From Baffinella frigidus (lineage: Eukaryota; Cryptophyceae; Cryptomonadales; Baffinellaceae), in NCBI GenBank assembly GCA_026770585.1, contig MU646630.1:28399-92398 (forward strand): a DNA stretch of 64,000 nucleotides, in the 5' to 3' direction. The notes below the pieces were generated by a model, which saw only the letters and a program-made list of their open reading frames with translations, had not been told where the DNA came from and ran no database searches. The position numbers were made by a program, and so were the translations under genes. Of the stretch, positions 63,880-64,000 are shown piece after piece; the first letter of the stretch is position 1, and every line of letters starts with the position of its first letter.

Positions 63880-64000
63880 CAGGAGTACCTCGCTCATAAG
63901 AAACTGCCCCCCCCATAGGACCACCATAGGGCCCTAGGCATAGCCCCACTGTAGGGTCCTTGGGGGAGGCAGTTTCTTATGAGCGGCACAGTTTCTTATG
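63880..64000. mobile_element. Foldback element family A, running to the window edge
   Basis: CAGGAGTACCTCGCTCATAA at the left. The right arm reads CAGTTTCTTATGAGCGGCAC and then starts CAGTTTCTTATG again, a local duplication or rearrangement of the arm at the window end. Confidence 0.85.

Overview
This is a window of nuclear DNA from a photosynthetic, flagellated protist with a red-lineage secondary plastid; a cryptophyte or haptophyte-like alga fits best, but the sequence alone does not fix the group. The evidence is (i) spliceosomal genes with GT-AG introns whose exon phases fit together, (ii) a thylakoid-lumen protein with a three-part presequence (signal peptide ending in an ASAF-type motif, transit region, twin-arginine signal), (iii) an outer-dynein-arm docking subunit and a large Sfi1-like protein, and (iv) high GC and strong third-position GC bias in exons against repeat-rich, lower-GC surroundings. 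Genes are sparse and most of the window is repeats.

Layout: 1-5.9 kb, plus-strand Sfi1-like centrin-binding protein (5' end outside the window); 8.7-9.6 kb, one intronless Ser/Arg-rich hypothetical; 10.5-15.6 kb, large inverted repeat and long degenerate CCCTAAA arrays; 17.8-20.1 kb, minus-strand PsbQ/Psb31-like lumen protein, head-to-head with a plus-strand secretory/coiled-coil hypothetical (20.2-24.4 kb), followed by a decayed partial copy of that locus (24.4-24.9 kb); 25-31 kb, foldback elements, minisatellites and exons of a minus-strand beta-helix protein; 31.4-32.6 kb, two-exon acidic hypothetical; 33-43 kb, mostly repeats; 43.5-47.2 kb, minus-strand membrane-anchored kelch protein; 47.5-54.7 kb, SINE-like and foldback repeats; 54.9-61.6 kb, minus-strand ten-exon ODA docking-complex gene, divergent from a small COA3-like gene (62.1 kb) and a prefoldin-2 gene carrying a signal peptide (62.3-62.9 kb).

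Two repeat systems dominate. One is degenerate telomere-type CCCTAAA DNA. In every gene resolved here that has it in introns, the CCCTAAA strand is the sense strand, whichever way the gene points, and it often abuts the 3' splice site. The other is several families of hairpin (foldback) elements with target-site duplications that can be read directly, in three cases against an empty site elsewhere in the window. The families share interior modules under different termini. Two assembly gaps (16424-17153 and 33831-34454) interrupt the sequence.

Exon models were built by hand from splice motifs and phase agreement. Family names come from recalled consensus patterns, not from searches.
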